Shown piece after piece: positions 23,352-30,724 of a stretch of DNA of 35,063 nucleotides (its first letter is position 1; the number at the start of each line of letters is the position of its first letter). The notes under the pieces were generated by a model. The model made no database searches, was not told the DNA's origin, and saw only the letters and a list, made by a program, of their open reading frames with translations. Source of the stretch: an uncultured Collinsella sp. (GTDB lineage: Bacteria > Actinomycetota > Coriobacteriia > Coriobacteriales > Coriobacteriaceae); NCBI GenBank assembly GCA_902478985.1, contig CABSNH010000003.1, positions 1 through 35,063 of the forward strand, in the 5' to 3' direction. The position numbers and the translations under genes are program-made.

Positions 23352-23401
23352 GAGACGGGCGGGGTCGCATGAGTCATCCCGCCCGCTCAGCCTGCCCTTT
23401 T
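23352..23401 (+). terminator. Probable terminator after the C69 dipeptidase
   Basis: CGGGCGGG (23356-23363) pairs with CCCGCCCG (23378-23385), with GAG/CTC pairing outside. TTTT follows only 13 bases later, so efficiency is uncertain. Confidence 0.5.
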
Positions 23402-23463
23402 GACCGGCAGGAAACGCCGCCGAAATCTTTTCAAAAAAAGATTTCCCCGCACACACTTCGCTG

Positions 23464-23472
23464 TGCTATAGT
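23464..23472 (+). promoter_or_regulatory. Extended -10 promoter of the Trp leader operon
   Basis: TGCTATAGT is an extended -10 (TGn plus TATAGT at 23467-23472), about 60 bp before the leader peptide start. No good -35 is seen, which extended -10 promoters can tolerate. Confidence 0.5.
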
Positions 23473-23530
23473 GCAGCGCAACAGCAACGAGGTGCAACCG
23501 CGCCAAGGCATCACGAAAGGAGCCACCAAG

Positions 23531-23599
23531 ATGATGAACACAATGAAGTCCCTCAACAACTGGTGGTGGCGTGATGCGAATACGATCGGTCGACAGTGA
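23531..23599 (+). CDS. Trp-rich leader peptide (transcription attenuation)
   Basis: A 22-codon frame with three consecutive Trp codons: the peptide ends NNWWWRDANTIGRQ. AAAGGAG lies eight bases before the ATG. It resembles the known trp leader peptides of Actinobacteria (for example the NWWW leader of Streptomyces), but here it precedes a transporter operon rather than biosynthetic genes. The ribosome would stall at codons 11-13 when charged tRNA-Trp is scarce. The hairpins downstream complete the switch. ATG 23534 is a possible alternative start. Confidence 0.85.
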   Translation: MMNTMKSLNNWWWRDANTIGRQ

Positions 23600-23666
23600 G
23601 TCCCTCACGCCTGTTTTTGCGCTCTAGGTGATTGGAAGGCCTCCGGTTTCGACCGGGGGCCTTTTT
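23568..23666 (+). promoter_or_regulatory. Tryptophan attenuator (alternative hairpins and terminator)
   Basis: GGCGTGA (23568-23574), overlapping the third Trp codon, pairs with TCACGCC (23605-23611) just after the leader stop. A stalled ribosome would block this pairing and free the second segment. It can then pair imperfectly with AGGTGA and AGGC (23626-23639) in front of the terminator. The terminator is AAGGCCTCCGGT (23636-23647) with ACCGGGGGCCTT (23652-23663), a UUCG-type loop and a T run to 23666. Stem 1:2 and the terminator are read directly; the antiterminator pairing is inferred. Confidence 0.75.
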
Positions 23667-23744
23667 CTATCTCGAGCCCGATCGCATTCGCATCACGCGC
23701 CTCCGTTTTTCTCTTACACTCCCCTTTTTGAAAGGACTTTTACC

Positions 23745-24320
23745 ATGTCTCAGAACACCACCGCCACAGCCCAGCCCCGCACCGTCCAGACCGCCGACCG
23801 CGGCAAACTCGATATCCACGCCCTTGTCCTGCTCGCCATTCTGCTTGCCGCAGGCTTCATCCTCAACTTCACCGTCGGCAAGGCAATCTCGGGCATCTCG
23901 GGCGGTATGATCAGTCCCGAGTTCATCATCTCGGCCTTCTGCCTCACCATCCTGGTCGTTCGTCCCAACATTGGCCAAGCGCTCGTCATTGGCCTCATCT
24001 CAGCGGCCGTGATCCAGATCACCACCACCTCGCCGTTTGTCGATTTTGCCGCCGAGGGTATCGCCGCCATGCTCATGGCCGTCATTGTCAACGCCGCCGC
24101 CAAGGACGGCCAGGTTAAGCCCGTCGTCGCCATCGTCGCAACATTCGTGACCACCTTTGTCTCCGGCGTTATCTTCATGGTCATCAAGATGGCCATGCTC
24201 GGCGTGGTGGGCGAGCTCGCCGCAGCCATGCTGCCCGTCGTCGCCATGACCGCCGTGTTTAACGCCATTCTGGTCGGCGCCCTCTACATGCCCATCCAGA
24301 AGGCCCTTAAGCTCAACTAA
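23745..24320 (+). CDS. ECF transporter substrate-binding S component, predicted tryptophan (TrpP-like)
   Basis: A 191-residue membrane protein with about five to six hydrophobic helices after a ~30-residue soluble start. ISGGMISPEFIISAFCLTILVVRP, read in two parts, and AAVIQITTTSPFVDFAAEGIAAML resemble the TrpP-type S components. Operon order S-A-T and the Trp leader in front support tryptophan (or a close precursor) as substrate; that is inference from regulation. ATG 23745 is set by GAAAGGA eight bases upstream. It would dock onto the ATPase/T module encoded next. Confidence 0.8.
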   Translation: MSQNTTATAQPRTVQTADRGKLDIHALVLLAILLAAGFILNFTVGKAISGISGGMISPEFIISAFCLTILVVRPNIGQALVIGLISAAVIQITTTSPFVDFAAEGIAAMLMAVIVNAAAKDGQVKPVVAIVATFVTTFVSGVIFMVIKMAMLGVVGELAAAMLPVVAMTAVFNAILVGALYMPIQKALKLN

Positions 24321-24326
24321 CCTGTT

Positions 24327-24427
24327 CGGCTTTGCGAGCCACCCCATCTTGGCGTTCATTCGTCGCTCGCGTACCCAAGTACGCTTCGTTCCTCTTTCGC
24401 GCCAACCTGGGGCACCTCGTAAAGCCG
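24327..24427. repeat. Nested hairpin D (imperfect arms) inside the ECF operon
   Basis: CGGCTTTGCGAG at 24327 onward pairs with CTCGTAAAGCCG ending at 24427, and CCCCA/TGGGG plus TTGGCG/CGCCAA continue the stem, so about 28-bp arms pair with several mismatches. The centre carries a perfect hairpin GCGTAC-CCAA-GTACGC (24369-24384). The layout resembles elements A-C but is decayed. No U-run follows; it lies between the S and A genes and could shape mRNA stability. Confidence 0.6.
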
Positions 24428-24474
24428 TCTCCGTGCTTCACCGCCAAAGACTGTCCCAAACAACGAGCTCTTGA

Positions 24475-24512
24475 GGACGTTCTTATAAACGACTGGACAT
24501 GCAAGAACGTCC
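24475..24512 (+). promoter_or_regulatory. Inverted repeat upstream of the ECF ATPase gene
   Basis: GGACGTTCTT (24475-24484) and AAGAACGTCC (24503-24512) are a perfect ten-base inverted repeat around an 18-base spacer. It ends 22 bases before the ATPase start. It could be an mRNA hairpin or an operator. Confidence 0.5.
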
Positions 24513-24534
24513 CCAATGACTATGAAAGGTACCC

Positions 24535-26286
24535 ATGGAAACGATCATCAACGTCGACGATGTCTCGTTCTCCTATGGCACGCAAACCGAGCAGGCGCTC
24601 AGCCACGTTTCGCTCAGCGTGAACAAGGGAGATTTCATCGGCATCATCGGGCCCTCGGGCGCCGGTAAGTCCACACTTGCCGCCTGTCTGTCGGGCGCCG
24701 TGCCTCACCACTACACCGGCACCTTTTATGGCTCCGTGTTAGTTGACGGCCACGACACCTGCGAGGTCTCGCTCACCGACGTATCGCAGGTCGTCGGTAG
24801 CGTACTGCAGGACATCGATACGCAGATGGTCGCTTCGGTCGTTGAGGACGAAATGCTCTTTGGCCTCGAGAACTTTGGCGTTCCGCACGATCAGATCGAG
24901 CAGCGCGTGAGCGAGACGCTTAAGACCGTCGGTATCAGCGACCTGCGCGCCCGCGAGATCGCCACTCTCTCGGGCGGCCAAAAGCAAAAGGTAGCTATCG
25001 CCGCCATCCTCGCCATGCGTCCGCGCGTCTTAGTGCTCGATGAGCCAACCGCAGCGCTCGATCCCGCCAGTTCCACCTTGATCTTCGAGACGCTGCGCGA
25101 GGCAAACCGCGCGCTCGGCATCACCATCGTCGTCGTTGAGCAAAAGGTCGCTTTACTTTCGGAGTACTGCAACCGTGTGTTGGTGCTCGATCACGGCCAG
25201 ATCGCGCTGCAAGGTGAGCCGCACGAGGTCTTCGCGCACACCGTCGAGCTTCGCGCCATCGGCGTCGACTGCCCGCGCGTCACGCGCATCTTCAACAGTC
25301 TCGAGGCCGATGGCCTGGTAAGCGGCACGCCCTGTCTGGATGTCGACGAGGCAGAACGACTGATCGCGGGCATCGTCGACCCCGACCGTGTGACAAGCGA
25401 TACCCAGGCGCCCGCAGGCTCCCCGCACGCGCCGTCGCTGCGCCCGCATGCGAAAGACGCCGAGCCGGTGCTCACCTTTGACCATGTCGAGTTTTCTTAC
25501 CCCCATGGAGGCGCCGCCGTCCACGACCTCAACTTGACGCTCTACCCCGGCGAGCTCGTGGGCATTGTCGGCCAAAACGGAGCCGGCAAAACCACGCTCA
25601 CCAAACTGCTCACGGGTTTGCTCAAGCCCGCATCGGGCAGCGTACGCGTTACGGGCTTGGACACGGCATCGGTTCCCACGAGCCGCATCGCACACGAAGT
25701 GGCAACGCTTTTCCAGAACCCCGACCGCCAAATCTGCAAAGACACCGTGCTCGACGAGGTCGCTTTTGGTCTAGAACTTGCCGGCATCGACCGCGCCGAA
25801 GCCCTGCGTCGCGCCCAGCTGGTCATCGACCGCTTTGGTCTGCCCGCCGACGAGGCACCGTTCTCACTGTCGCGCGGCCAACGCCAGATGGTGGCGCTCG
25901 CCTCCGTTGTGGTGATCGAGCCCAAGATCGTGGTGCTCGACGAACCCACGAGCGGCCTGGACTACCGCGAGTGCATGACCGTGATGGAAACGGTGCGCAC
26001 CATGGCAGAGCGCGGTTGCGCCGTCATCATGGTCTGTCACGACATGGAAGTCGTTTCCGACTTTGCCGAGCGCATCGTGGTGATGGCCAACGGTCGCATC
26101 CTCGACCGCGGCCGCACGCACGAGCTGTTCTCGAACATCGAACTCATGCAGCGTGCCTACGTTGAGCCGCCCCAGGTCATCGAACTCTCGCGCCGTCTGG
26201 CATCCACCGTCTCGCCCGCCTTTACGCAGGTGAGTGAGGTCACTGATATCGTTCGCATTACCGAGGAGATGGTCCGCCGTGGTTAA
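24535..26286 (+). CDS. Fused double ATP-binding protein of an ECF transporter (EcfA-EcfA')
   Basis: A 583-residue protein with two complete ABC ATPase domains in one chain. Domain 1 (about 1-250) has Walker A GPSGAGKST (39-47), LSGGQKQKVAIA and VLDEPTAALDP. A ~55-residue linker follows. Domain 2 (about 315-540) has Walker A GQNGAGKTT (346-354), signature LSRGQRQMVALAS (first Gly of LSGGQ replaced by Arg) and VLDEPTSGLD. Both have FQNPD- or LQDID-type Q-loops. ECF modules usually use two separate ATPases; fusion is a known variant. GAAAGG precedes the ATG. The end overlaps the T-component start. Confidence 0.93.
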   Translation: METIINVDDVSFSYGTQTEQALSHVSLSVNKGDFIGIIGPSGAGKSTLAACLSGAVPHHYTGTFYGSVLVDGHDTCEVSLTDVSQVVGSVLQDIDTQMVASVVEDEMLFGLENFGVPHDQIEQRVSETLKTVGISDLRAREIATLSGGQKQKVAIAAILAMRPRVLVLDEPTAALDPASSTLIFETLREANRALGITIVVVEQKVALLSEYCNRVLVLDHGQIALQGEPHEVFAHTVELRAIGVDCPRVTRIFNSLEADGLVSGTPCLDVDEAERLIAGIVDPDRVTSDTQAPAGSPHAPSLRPHAKDAEPVLTFDHVEFSYPHGGAAVHDLNLTLYPGELVGIVGQNGAGKTTLTKLLTGLLKPASGSVRVTGLDTASVPTSRIAHEVATLFQNPDRQICKDTVLDEVAFGLELAGIDRAEALRRAQLVIDRFGLPADEAPFSLSRGQRQMVALASVVVIEPKIVVLDEPTSGLDYRECMTVMETVRTMAERGCAVIMVCHDMEVVSDFAERIVVMANGRILDRGRTHELFSNIELMQRAYVEPPQVIELSRRLASTVSPAFTQVSEVTDIVRITEEMVRRG

Positions 26287-27025
26287 CGTCATCGACTACA
26301 TGCCGGGCGACACGCTGCTACACCGCCTGAACCCCGTCATCAAACTGGGCCTCGCCGCCGCCATCATCATCGGCATTTTCTTGTCCGACACCTATGTGGC
26401 ACTGCTGGGCTTTCTGGCACTCACGCTCGCGCTGGGAGCCTACGCCGGCGTCGTCGACCGCCTGCTCGCTCTGCTCAAGCTACTGAGTCCACTCGCGCTC
26501 ATCATGCTGGTGCTGCAGCTGGCTTTTATGCGCGATGGCAACGTGGTGTGGAGCTTTGTCACCGATGAAGGCCTCATCACCGGAACAAAGGCCTGTCTGC
26601 GTCTGCTGGGCGTGGCGCTACCGCTTATTCTGATGCTCATGGTGACCAAGCTCAACGACCTTGCCAACGCCTGCGTCGAGGTGCTGCACGTTCCGTATCG
26701 TTACGCCTTCACCTTTACCACGGCGCTGCGCTTTGTGCCAGTGTTTGGCCAGGAGATGAACGCCATCATGGAGGCGCAGACCGCACGCGGCATCGAGTAT
26801 GACACCAAGAACCCCATCAAGAAGCTCAAGCTCATGCTGCTGCTGTGCGTGCCGCTACTGATCTCGAGCGTGGGTAAAACCGATGCCACGGCCCTGGCAG
26901 CCGAGCAGCGCGGCTTCTACCTGCGCACGCGCGCGAGCTCGTACAAGCGCTACCCCATCAAGGGCCTGGACATTGCCATACTTATTGTCAGCATTGCCCT
27001 CATCGTCCTCGGCTTCCTGTTTTAA
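26279..27025 (+). CDS. ECF transporter transmembrane T component (CbiQ/EcfT)
   Basis: A 248-residue CbiQ-family membrane protein. It starts VVNVIDYMPGDTLLHRLNP, typical of EcfT, and has about five hydrophobic helices. The two coupling motifs that contact the ATPases are visible as AQTARGIEYD and AAEQRGFYLRTR. The start is GTG at 26279, overlapping the last codons of the ATPase gene, with GAGGAG about nine bases before it. An upstream in-frame ATG at 26234 would lie deep in the ATPase. It completes the S-A-T unit, and a bidirectional terminator follows. Confidence 0.9.
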   Translation: MVNVIDYMPGDTLLHRLNPVIKLGLAAAIIIGIFLSDTYVALLGFLALTLALGAYAGVVDRLLALLKLLSPLALIMLVLQLAFMRDGNVVWSFVTDEGLITGTKACLRLLGVALPLILMLMVTKLNDLANACVEVLHVPYRYAFTFTTALRFVPVFGQEMNAIMEAQTARGIEYDTKNPIKKLKLMLLLCVPLLISSVGKTDATALAAEQRGFYLRTRASSYKRYPIKGLDIAILIVSIALIVLGFLF

Positions 27026-27055
27026 CCCATCGCCCCCGGCAACCGACAAATTCAA

Positions 27056-27090
27056 AAGGCCTCGGCTCGCACCAAACGAGTCGAGGCCTT
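27056..27090. terminator. Bidirectional terminator after the ECF operon
   Basis: AAGGCCTCG (27056-27064) pairs with CGAGGCCTT (27082-27090), with an inner CTCG/CGAG stem. A-runs and T-runs on both sides are short. It lies between convergent genes. Confidence 0.65.
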
Positions 27091-27114
27091 ACTGTTCCCC
27101 CAGATAAAACCTAC

Positions 27115-27143
27115 CAAAATAAACCTGTCCCTTTTTGGCAGGT
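27115..27143 (-). terminator. Terminator of the racemase gene
   Basis: ACCTG-T-CC (27123-27130) pairs with GG-CAGGT (27137-27143). On the minus strand the stem runs into TTTATTTTGG. It lies seven bases after the racemase stop. Confidence 0.65.
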
Positions 27144-27149
27144 CGAGGG

Positions 27150-27896
27150 CTACAGGCGGTAGGGGGCGCCGCTGCGGATGATGGATTCGCGCACCAGGAC
27201 GTCCATGGCGTCAAGGGTAATCTCGGGCATCTCCCGGTACTTTTGCAGCACCGAGAGCTCGGTGCAGGCCAGAATGACGCGGTCGCAGCCGCTGCGGGCG
27301 AACTCCCACATCACGCGGTCAAACTTGTCCATATCGGGCTCGCGTCCGGCCTTCACGTCATCATAAATCAGCGACATCACGTCGGCCTGGCGCTTCTCGC
27401 TGGGATAGACGACCTCGACGCCCGCGGCCTCGCACTCGCGCCCATAGACGCCTGCACCCACGGTGCCGTCAGTGCCCATGATGCCGATCTTGCGCACCGG
27501 CTCGGACGGCATGCTCAGGTTGGGATCGAACTCGCACTCCCCCATCACCGCGCCCGCCAGGGCATAGCGCACCGACTCACGCGGCATGTGGATAATCGGC
27601 ACCTTGGTAAACGACTGAATCTGGTCGTAGAAGTAGTGCGATGTGTTGCAGGGAATGGCAATGTGCGCGCAGCCCAGTGTCTCGAGCGCCTGTGCGCACT
27701 CCTTCATGGTCGCCAGCAGCTCGGCATGCTCGCCGGTCTTGATGGCCAGCGTACGGTCGGGCATGGTCGACTTGGAAAGCACCACCATGTCGATATGCTC
27801 CTGATCACAGGCAGCAGCCGTATGACGCACGACCTGGTCGTAGTAATACGACGTGGCCTCAGCGCCCATGCCGCCGATAACTCCCAGCTTTTCCAT
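27150..27896 (-). CDS. Aspartate/glutamate racemase family protein
   Basis: A 248-residue cofactor-independent amino-acid racemase. The two catalytic cysteines are C83 in IPCNTSH and C211 in LACTELS, and the N-terminus KLGVIGGMGAEATSYYYDQV is typical of aspartate racemases. ATG 27896 is chosen because AAGGAGG lies six bases upstream; an in-frame ATG directly behind the ligase stop (27980) has no ribosome site. It follows the ATP-grasp ligase gene on the same strand. In Enterococcus faecium an aspartate racemase supplies D-Asp to a D-aspartate ligase, and I infer the same pairing here. Confidence 0.88.
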   Translation of the reverse strand: MEKLGVIGGMGAEATSYYYDQVVRHTAAACDQEHIDMVVLSKSTMPDRTLAIKTGEHAELLATMKECAQALETLGCAHIAIPCNTSHYFYDQIQSFTKVPIIHMPRESVRYALAGAVMGECEFDPNLSMPSEPVRKIGIMGTDGTVGAGVYGRECEAAGVEVVYPSEKRQADVMSLIYDDVKAGREPDMDKFDRVMWEFARSGCDRVILACTELSVLQKYREMPEITLDAMDVLVRESIIRSGAPYRL

Positions 27897-27980
27897 CGCC
27901 GCCTCCTTGGTGACGCTCGCACCGTTGCGCGTATCATGCCCGCGCCCGCCCGATGTAAACCGGACGGGCGCCGCGCTCAT

Positions 27981-29237
27981 CTACTTGTAATACGTCTTGA
28001 ACAGCTTAAAGTGACGCAACTTGGTGTGCCACATGCGCAACCAGCGGTTAAAGACAAAGTCGCCCTTCATAAACGAAGGGTCGGCGCCCTTGCCCTCCTT
28101 GGCCAGACGATGCGCCTTCGCACGCAGCTCGGGGTCCTTGACATACTTGTCAACGACGCCCATGGGGACGACCATCCACAGAGCCTCGTCCTGCGCCGTC
28201 ACAAATTCCGGCTCAAACGGACGGTTATAGACGTACTCATCCACCACGTATTTAGCAACGTTAAAGCCACTGTTGGTGACATAGTAGTTACTGCGGCCCT
28301 GACGCGTGTTGAAGTCGAAGAACTTAAACGAACCATCGCGTTGGTCGTACTTGACATCGAAGTTGGAGAAGCCCGTGAACTTAAGGTCCTCGAGCAGCTT
28401 GCGCACGCCGCCCATGAGCTCGTCGTTAGGCTCGGTAATGATGCAGGCGTGGTTGCCGACGCCGTGAGGCTGGTGCTCCTCGAGCAGCACGTGGCCCAGG
28501 CACATCATGCGAACCTTGCCGTTGCGGTCGGAATAACTGGTAAGCACGCGCATGTACTCGTCGTTGCCGGGCACGCGGTCCTGCAAGATGAGGTCATCGG
28601 TGTAGCCACTGGCGTACACATCGCGAATGACCTGCTCCAGCTCGGCGCGATCGGCAATCTCGTAGGCCTTCTTCTGGCCCTCGAACTCGTGCTCCCACCA
28701 CATGATGCCGTCAGAGGGCTTCAGAATCATCGGGAAGGGAAAGTCGATCTGGTCGAGCACCTCGGCGGAAGCCTCGCCCTGGGCGTTGAGCATCGCCATG
28801 GTAAAGGTAAACGTGTGCGGATAGGGTACACCGTGCTTCTCGCACAGCTCGTAGAAGATCTCCTTCTTCTGGCACTGCTCGAGCATGCTGTAGGGCGCAT
28901 AGGGCGCGATGACGTTGGAGGCAAGCTGGCCGGCATCCTGAGCCTGTGCGGCAAGCGCGACGTAGTTATCGCCGCAGCCCATGAGGATAATCTTCTTATC
29001 GGGATTGGCCTGTGCAATGCCGTTGACGGTCTCGATCATGACCGGCATAGTGTCGATATCCACATTGGGCGTATAGTCGATAATCTGGCTGCGGTATGCA
29101 GGACCCGTCTGATACTTGCCAAAGACCAGGCTCTTGACCTGATACTCCTCGTAGAAGGCGCGCGCCACCGAATAGGCGTTGATATCGCCGCCGAGCAGCA
29201 CGGGTATAAACTCGCGCTCTGTAAACTGCAATGCCAT
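27981..29237 (-). CDS. ATP-grasp ligase resembling D-aspartate ligase
   Basis: A 418-residue ATP-grasp carboxylate-amine ligase. The start FIPVLLGGDINAYSVARAFYE and MGCGDNYV resemble the D-aspartate ligase (Aslfm type), which adds D-Asp to the side chain of residue 3 of the peptidoglycan stem. ATP-grasp features are FPMILKPSDGI, LILQDRVPGNDEYMRV and FDFNTRQGRSNYY. AGGAAG precedes the ATG by six bases. The adjacent racemase would provide D-Asp, and a secreted wall hydrolase is encoded divergently. The exact substrate is inferred from similarity and context; another amino-acid ligase is possible. Confidence 0.78.
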   Translation of the reverse strand: MALQFTEREFIPVLLGGDINAYSVARAFYEEYQVKSLVFGKYQTGPAYRSQIIDYTPNVDIDTMPVMIETVNGIAQANPDKKIILMGCGDNYVALAAQAQDAGQLASNVIAPYAPYSMLEQCQKKEIFYELCEKHGVPYPHTFTFTMAMLNAQGEASAEVLDQIDFPFPMILKPSDGIMWWEHEFEGQKKAYEIADRAELEQVIRDVYASGYTDDLILQDRVPGNDEYMRVLTSYSDRNGKVRMMCLGHVLLEEHQPHGVGNHACIITEPNDELMGGVRKLLEDLKFTGFSNFDVKYDQRDGSFKFFDFNTRQGRSNYYVTNSGFNVAKYVVDEYVYNRPFEPEFVTAQDEALWMVVPMGVVDKYVKDPELRAKAHRLAKEGKGADPSFMKGDFVFNRWLRMWHTKLRHFKLFKTYYK

Positions 29238-29293
29238 GGAAACTTCCTATCATCAACTGCCCGTACGATGGGCGGTCTTTATGCAACTGGTTT

Positions 29294-29323
29294 ATTCTAG
29301 CGTGCCAAACCGCCGCTTCCCAA
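29294..29323 (-). promoter_or_regulatory. Promoter of the ligase-racemase unit
   Basis: On the minus strand TTGGGA (29323-29318) and TAGAAT (29299-29294) are 18 bp apart, about 55 bp before the ligase start. The -10 is good and the -35 moderate. Confidence 0.45.
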
Positions 29324-29386
29324 AGTTCCACCATATCTATGGCAAGCAGGCGCTTATGATCGAGCCCGCAGGGTTCCGTAACGTTA

Positions 29387-29488
29387 AAGTTGAACTCTAT
29401 GGTTTCTTAACAATTCACTATAACTGCAGGTCAAGGCCAAAACTTCAAGTTCAACTTGACCCTTTAGAACCTTTAAGGTTCAAGTTGA
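29387..29488. promoter_or_regulatory. Cluster of palindromic operator-like sites
   Basis: TCAAGTTCAACTTGA (29445-29459) and GAACCTTTAAGGTTC (29467-29481) are perfect 7+1+7 palindromes. Their centres are 22 bp apart, about two helical turns. The half-site recurs as TCAAGTTGA (29480-29488) and AAGTTGAACT (29387-29396). They lie between the divergent ligase and wall-hydrolase genes. The rest of the 314-bp gap (29238-29551) holds no gene. Confidence 0.55.
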
Positions 29489-29551
29489 GGTCGAAAGCAG
29501 TAGTAGAATACCTTTCGAACTATAACCTACGATTGATTGCAGAGGGACTGG

Positions 29552-30685
29552 ATGCAGCATTCGAACCATCGCACCGCAGCGCTCATCGCGTCGAAGCCGG
29601 CTCGTATCATCACGAGCGCCGCGCTCGCCGTTACACTGACGGCCGCGCCGATGCTCTCCCCCGTCGCAGCCTATGCCGCCTCGCAGGCAACGCAGGATCA
29701 GCTTTCCGCTGCCCAGCAGAAAATCGAAACCGCCACGAGTGCCTACAACGAAGCCCGCACCAAGCTCGAGGATCTGCAGAAGCAAATCGACACTAACGAG
29801 GCAAGCATCGAGAAGATCGAAGCCGAACTTCCCGATCAACAGGCCAAGGCGAGCTCCGCCATGCGCGATCTGTATAAATACCAGAAGGGCACCAACCCCA
29901 TCGTGAGCTTCCTGGTCAACGCGCAGAGCCTGGGCGAGTTCATCACCACCTGCAAGTACACCAACCAGATCACGAGCTCGAGCGTCGACGAGATCGAAGA
30001 GCTCAACAAGATGCAGACCGAGCTCGAGCAGAACAAGACCGAGCTCGAGCAGGCCAAGTCCCAACTCGAGACCGAGCAGAAAACCGCCGAGGACGCACTG
30101 GCACAGGCCCAGCAGCTTCGCAGCGAAGCCCAGGCAAAGGCCGAGCAGGAGAATGCCGCCGAGCTGGCCAAGCTCGAGGCCGACAAGGCCGCTGCCGCCG
30201 AGAAGCTCTCGGGCGAGGGCGTGAGCGGCAACAACTCCAACAGCCAGGCCAATAACGCCAACACCATCATCGACACCACGGTGAACAACTCCAATACCGG
30301 CAACTCCGATTACGACTCGTTTATCAACGAGTGGACGAGTCGCATCGACAACTACCTCGCCGGCTCCCCCATGGCAGGCCAGGGTTACAACTTTGCCGTG
30401 GCAGCCTGGAACACCGGTGTTGACCCTCGCTGGTCTCCCGCCATCGCCTGCATCGAGAGCAGCAAGGGCCTCTATTGTGCCGGCTCCTATAACGCCTGGG
30501 GCTGGAGCGCCCGCGGCGGCGGCTGGCGGAGCTTTGGTAGCTGGAGCGAGGGCGTCTCTGCCCACGTTGCCTACCTGGGCGCCAACTATGGCTCCACGCT
30601 TACCCCGGCAGCCGCCAAAAAGTACTGCCCGCCCACGTGGCAGGACTGGTACAACAAGGTTGCAACCCAGATGAACCGCATCTAA
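29552..30685 (+). CDS. Secreted coiled-coil protein with lysozyme/transglycosylase-like domain
   Basis: A 377-residue exported protein. The signal peptide ends near residue 42 (AAPMLSPVAAYA). Residues ~45-205 form a long coiled coil (KIETATSAYNEARTKLEDL, EELNKMQTELEQNKTELEQA) like the N-terminal halves of PcsB- and NlpC-type wall hydrolases. An Asn/Ser-rich linker follows, then a ~125-residue C-terminal domain with WSPAIACIESSKG, where E302 fits the catalytic glutamate of lysozyme-like transglycosylases, and YNAWGWSARGGGWRSFGSW. ATG 29552 has AGAGGG upstream; a TTG at 29537 is less likely. It probably remodels peptidoglycan. The enzyme class is inferred. Confidence 0.82.
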   Translation: MQHSNHRTAALIASKPARIITSAALAVTLTAAPMLSPVAAYAASQATQDQLSAAQQKIETATSAYNEARTKLEDLQKQIDTNEASIEKIEAELPDQQAKASSAMRDLYKYQKGTNPIVSFLVNAQSLGEFITTCKYTNQITSSSVDEIEELNKMQTELEQNKTELEQAKSQLETEQKTAEDALAQAQQLRSEAQAKAEQENAAELAKLEADKAAAAEKLSGEGVSGNNSNSQANNANTIIDTTVNNSNTGNSDYDSFINEWTSRIDNYLAGSPMAGQGYNFAVAAWNTGVDPRWSPAIACIESSKGLYCAGSYNAWGWSARGGGWRSFGSWSEGVSAHVAYLGANYGSTLTPAAAKKYCPPTWQDWYNKVATQMNRI

Positions 30686-30695
30686 GATCAACGTC

Positions 30696-30722
30696 AAAGG
30701 GCCCCAATTGGGGCCCTTTTTC
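30696..30722. terminator. Bidirectional terminator between convergent genes
   Basis: AAAGGGCCCC and GGGGCCCTTT pair perfectly around AATT, with TTTTTCTTTT following on the plus strand. It serves the wall-hydrolase gene and lies beside the stop of the kinase gene on the other strand. Confidence 0.88.
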
Positions 30723-30724
30723 TT

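Noticed and set aside
27135..29300. Very long open frame (about 720 codons) on the plus strand opposite the racemase and ligase
   Set aside because: It spans two minus-strand genes with clear catalytic motifs and ribosome sites. High-GC codon bias keeps the opposite frame open. It has no recognisable domain.
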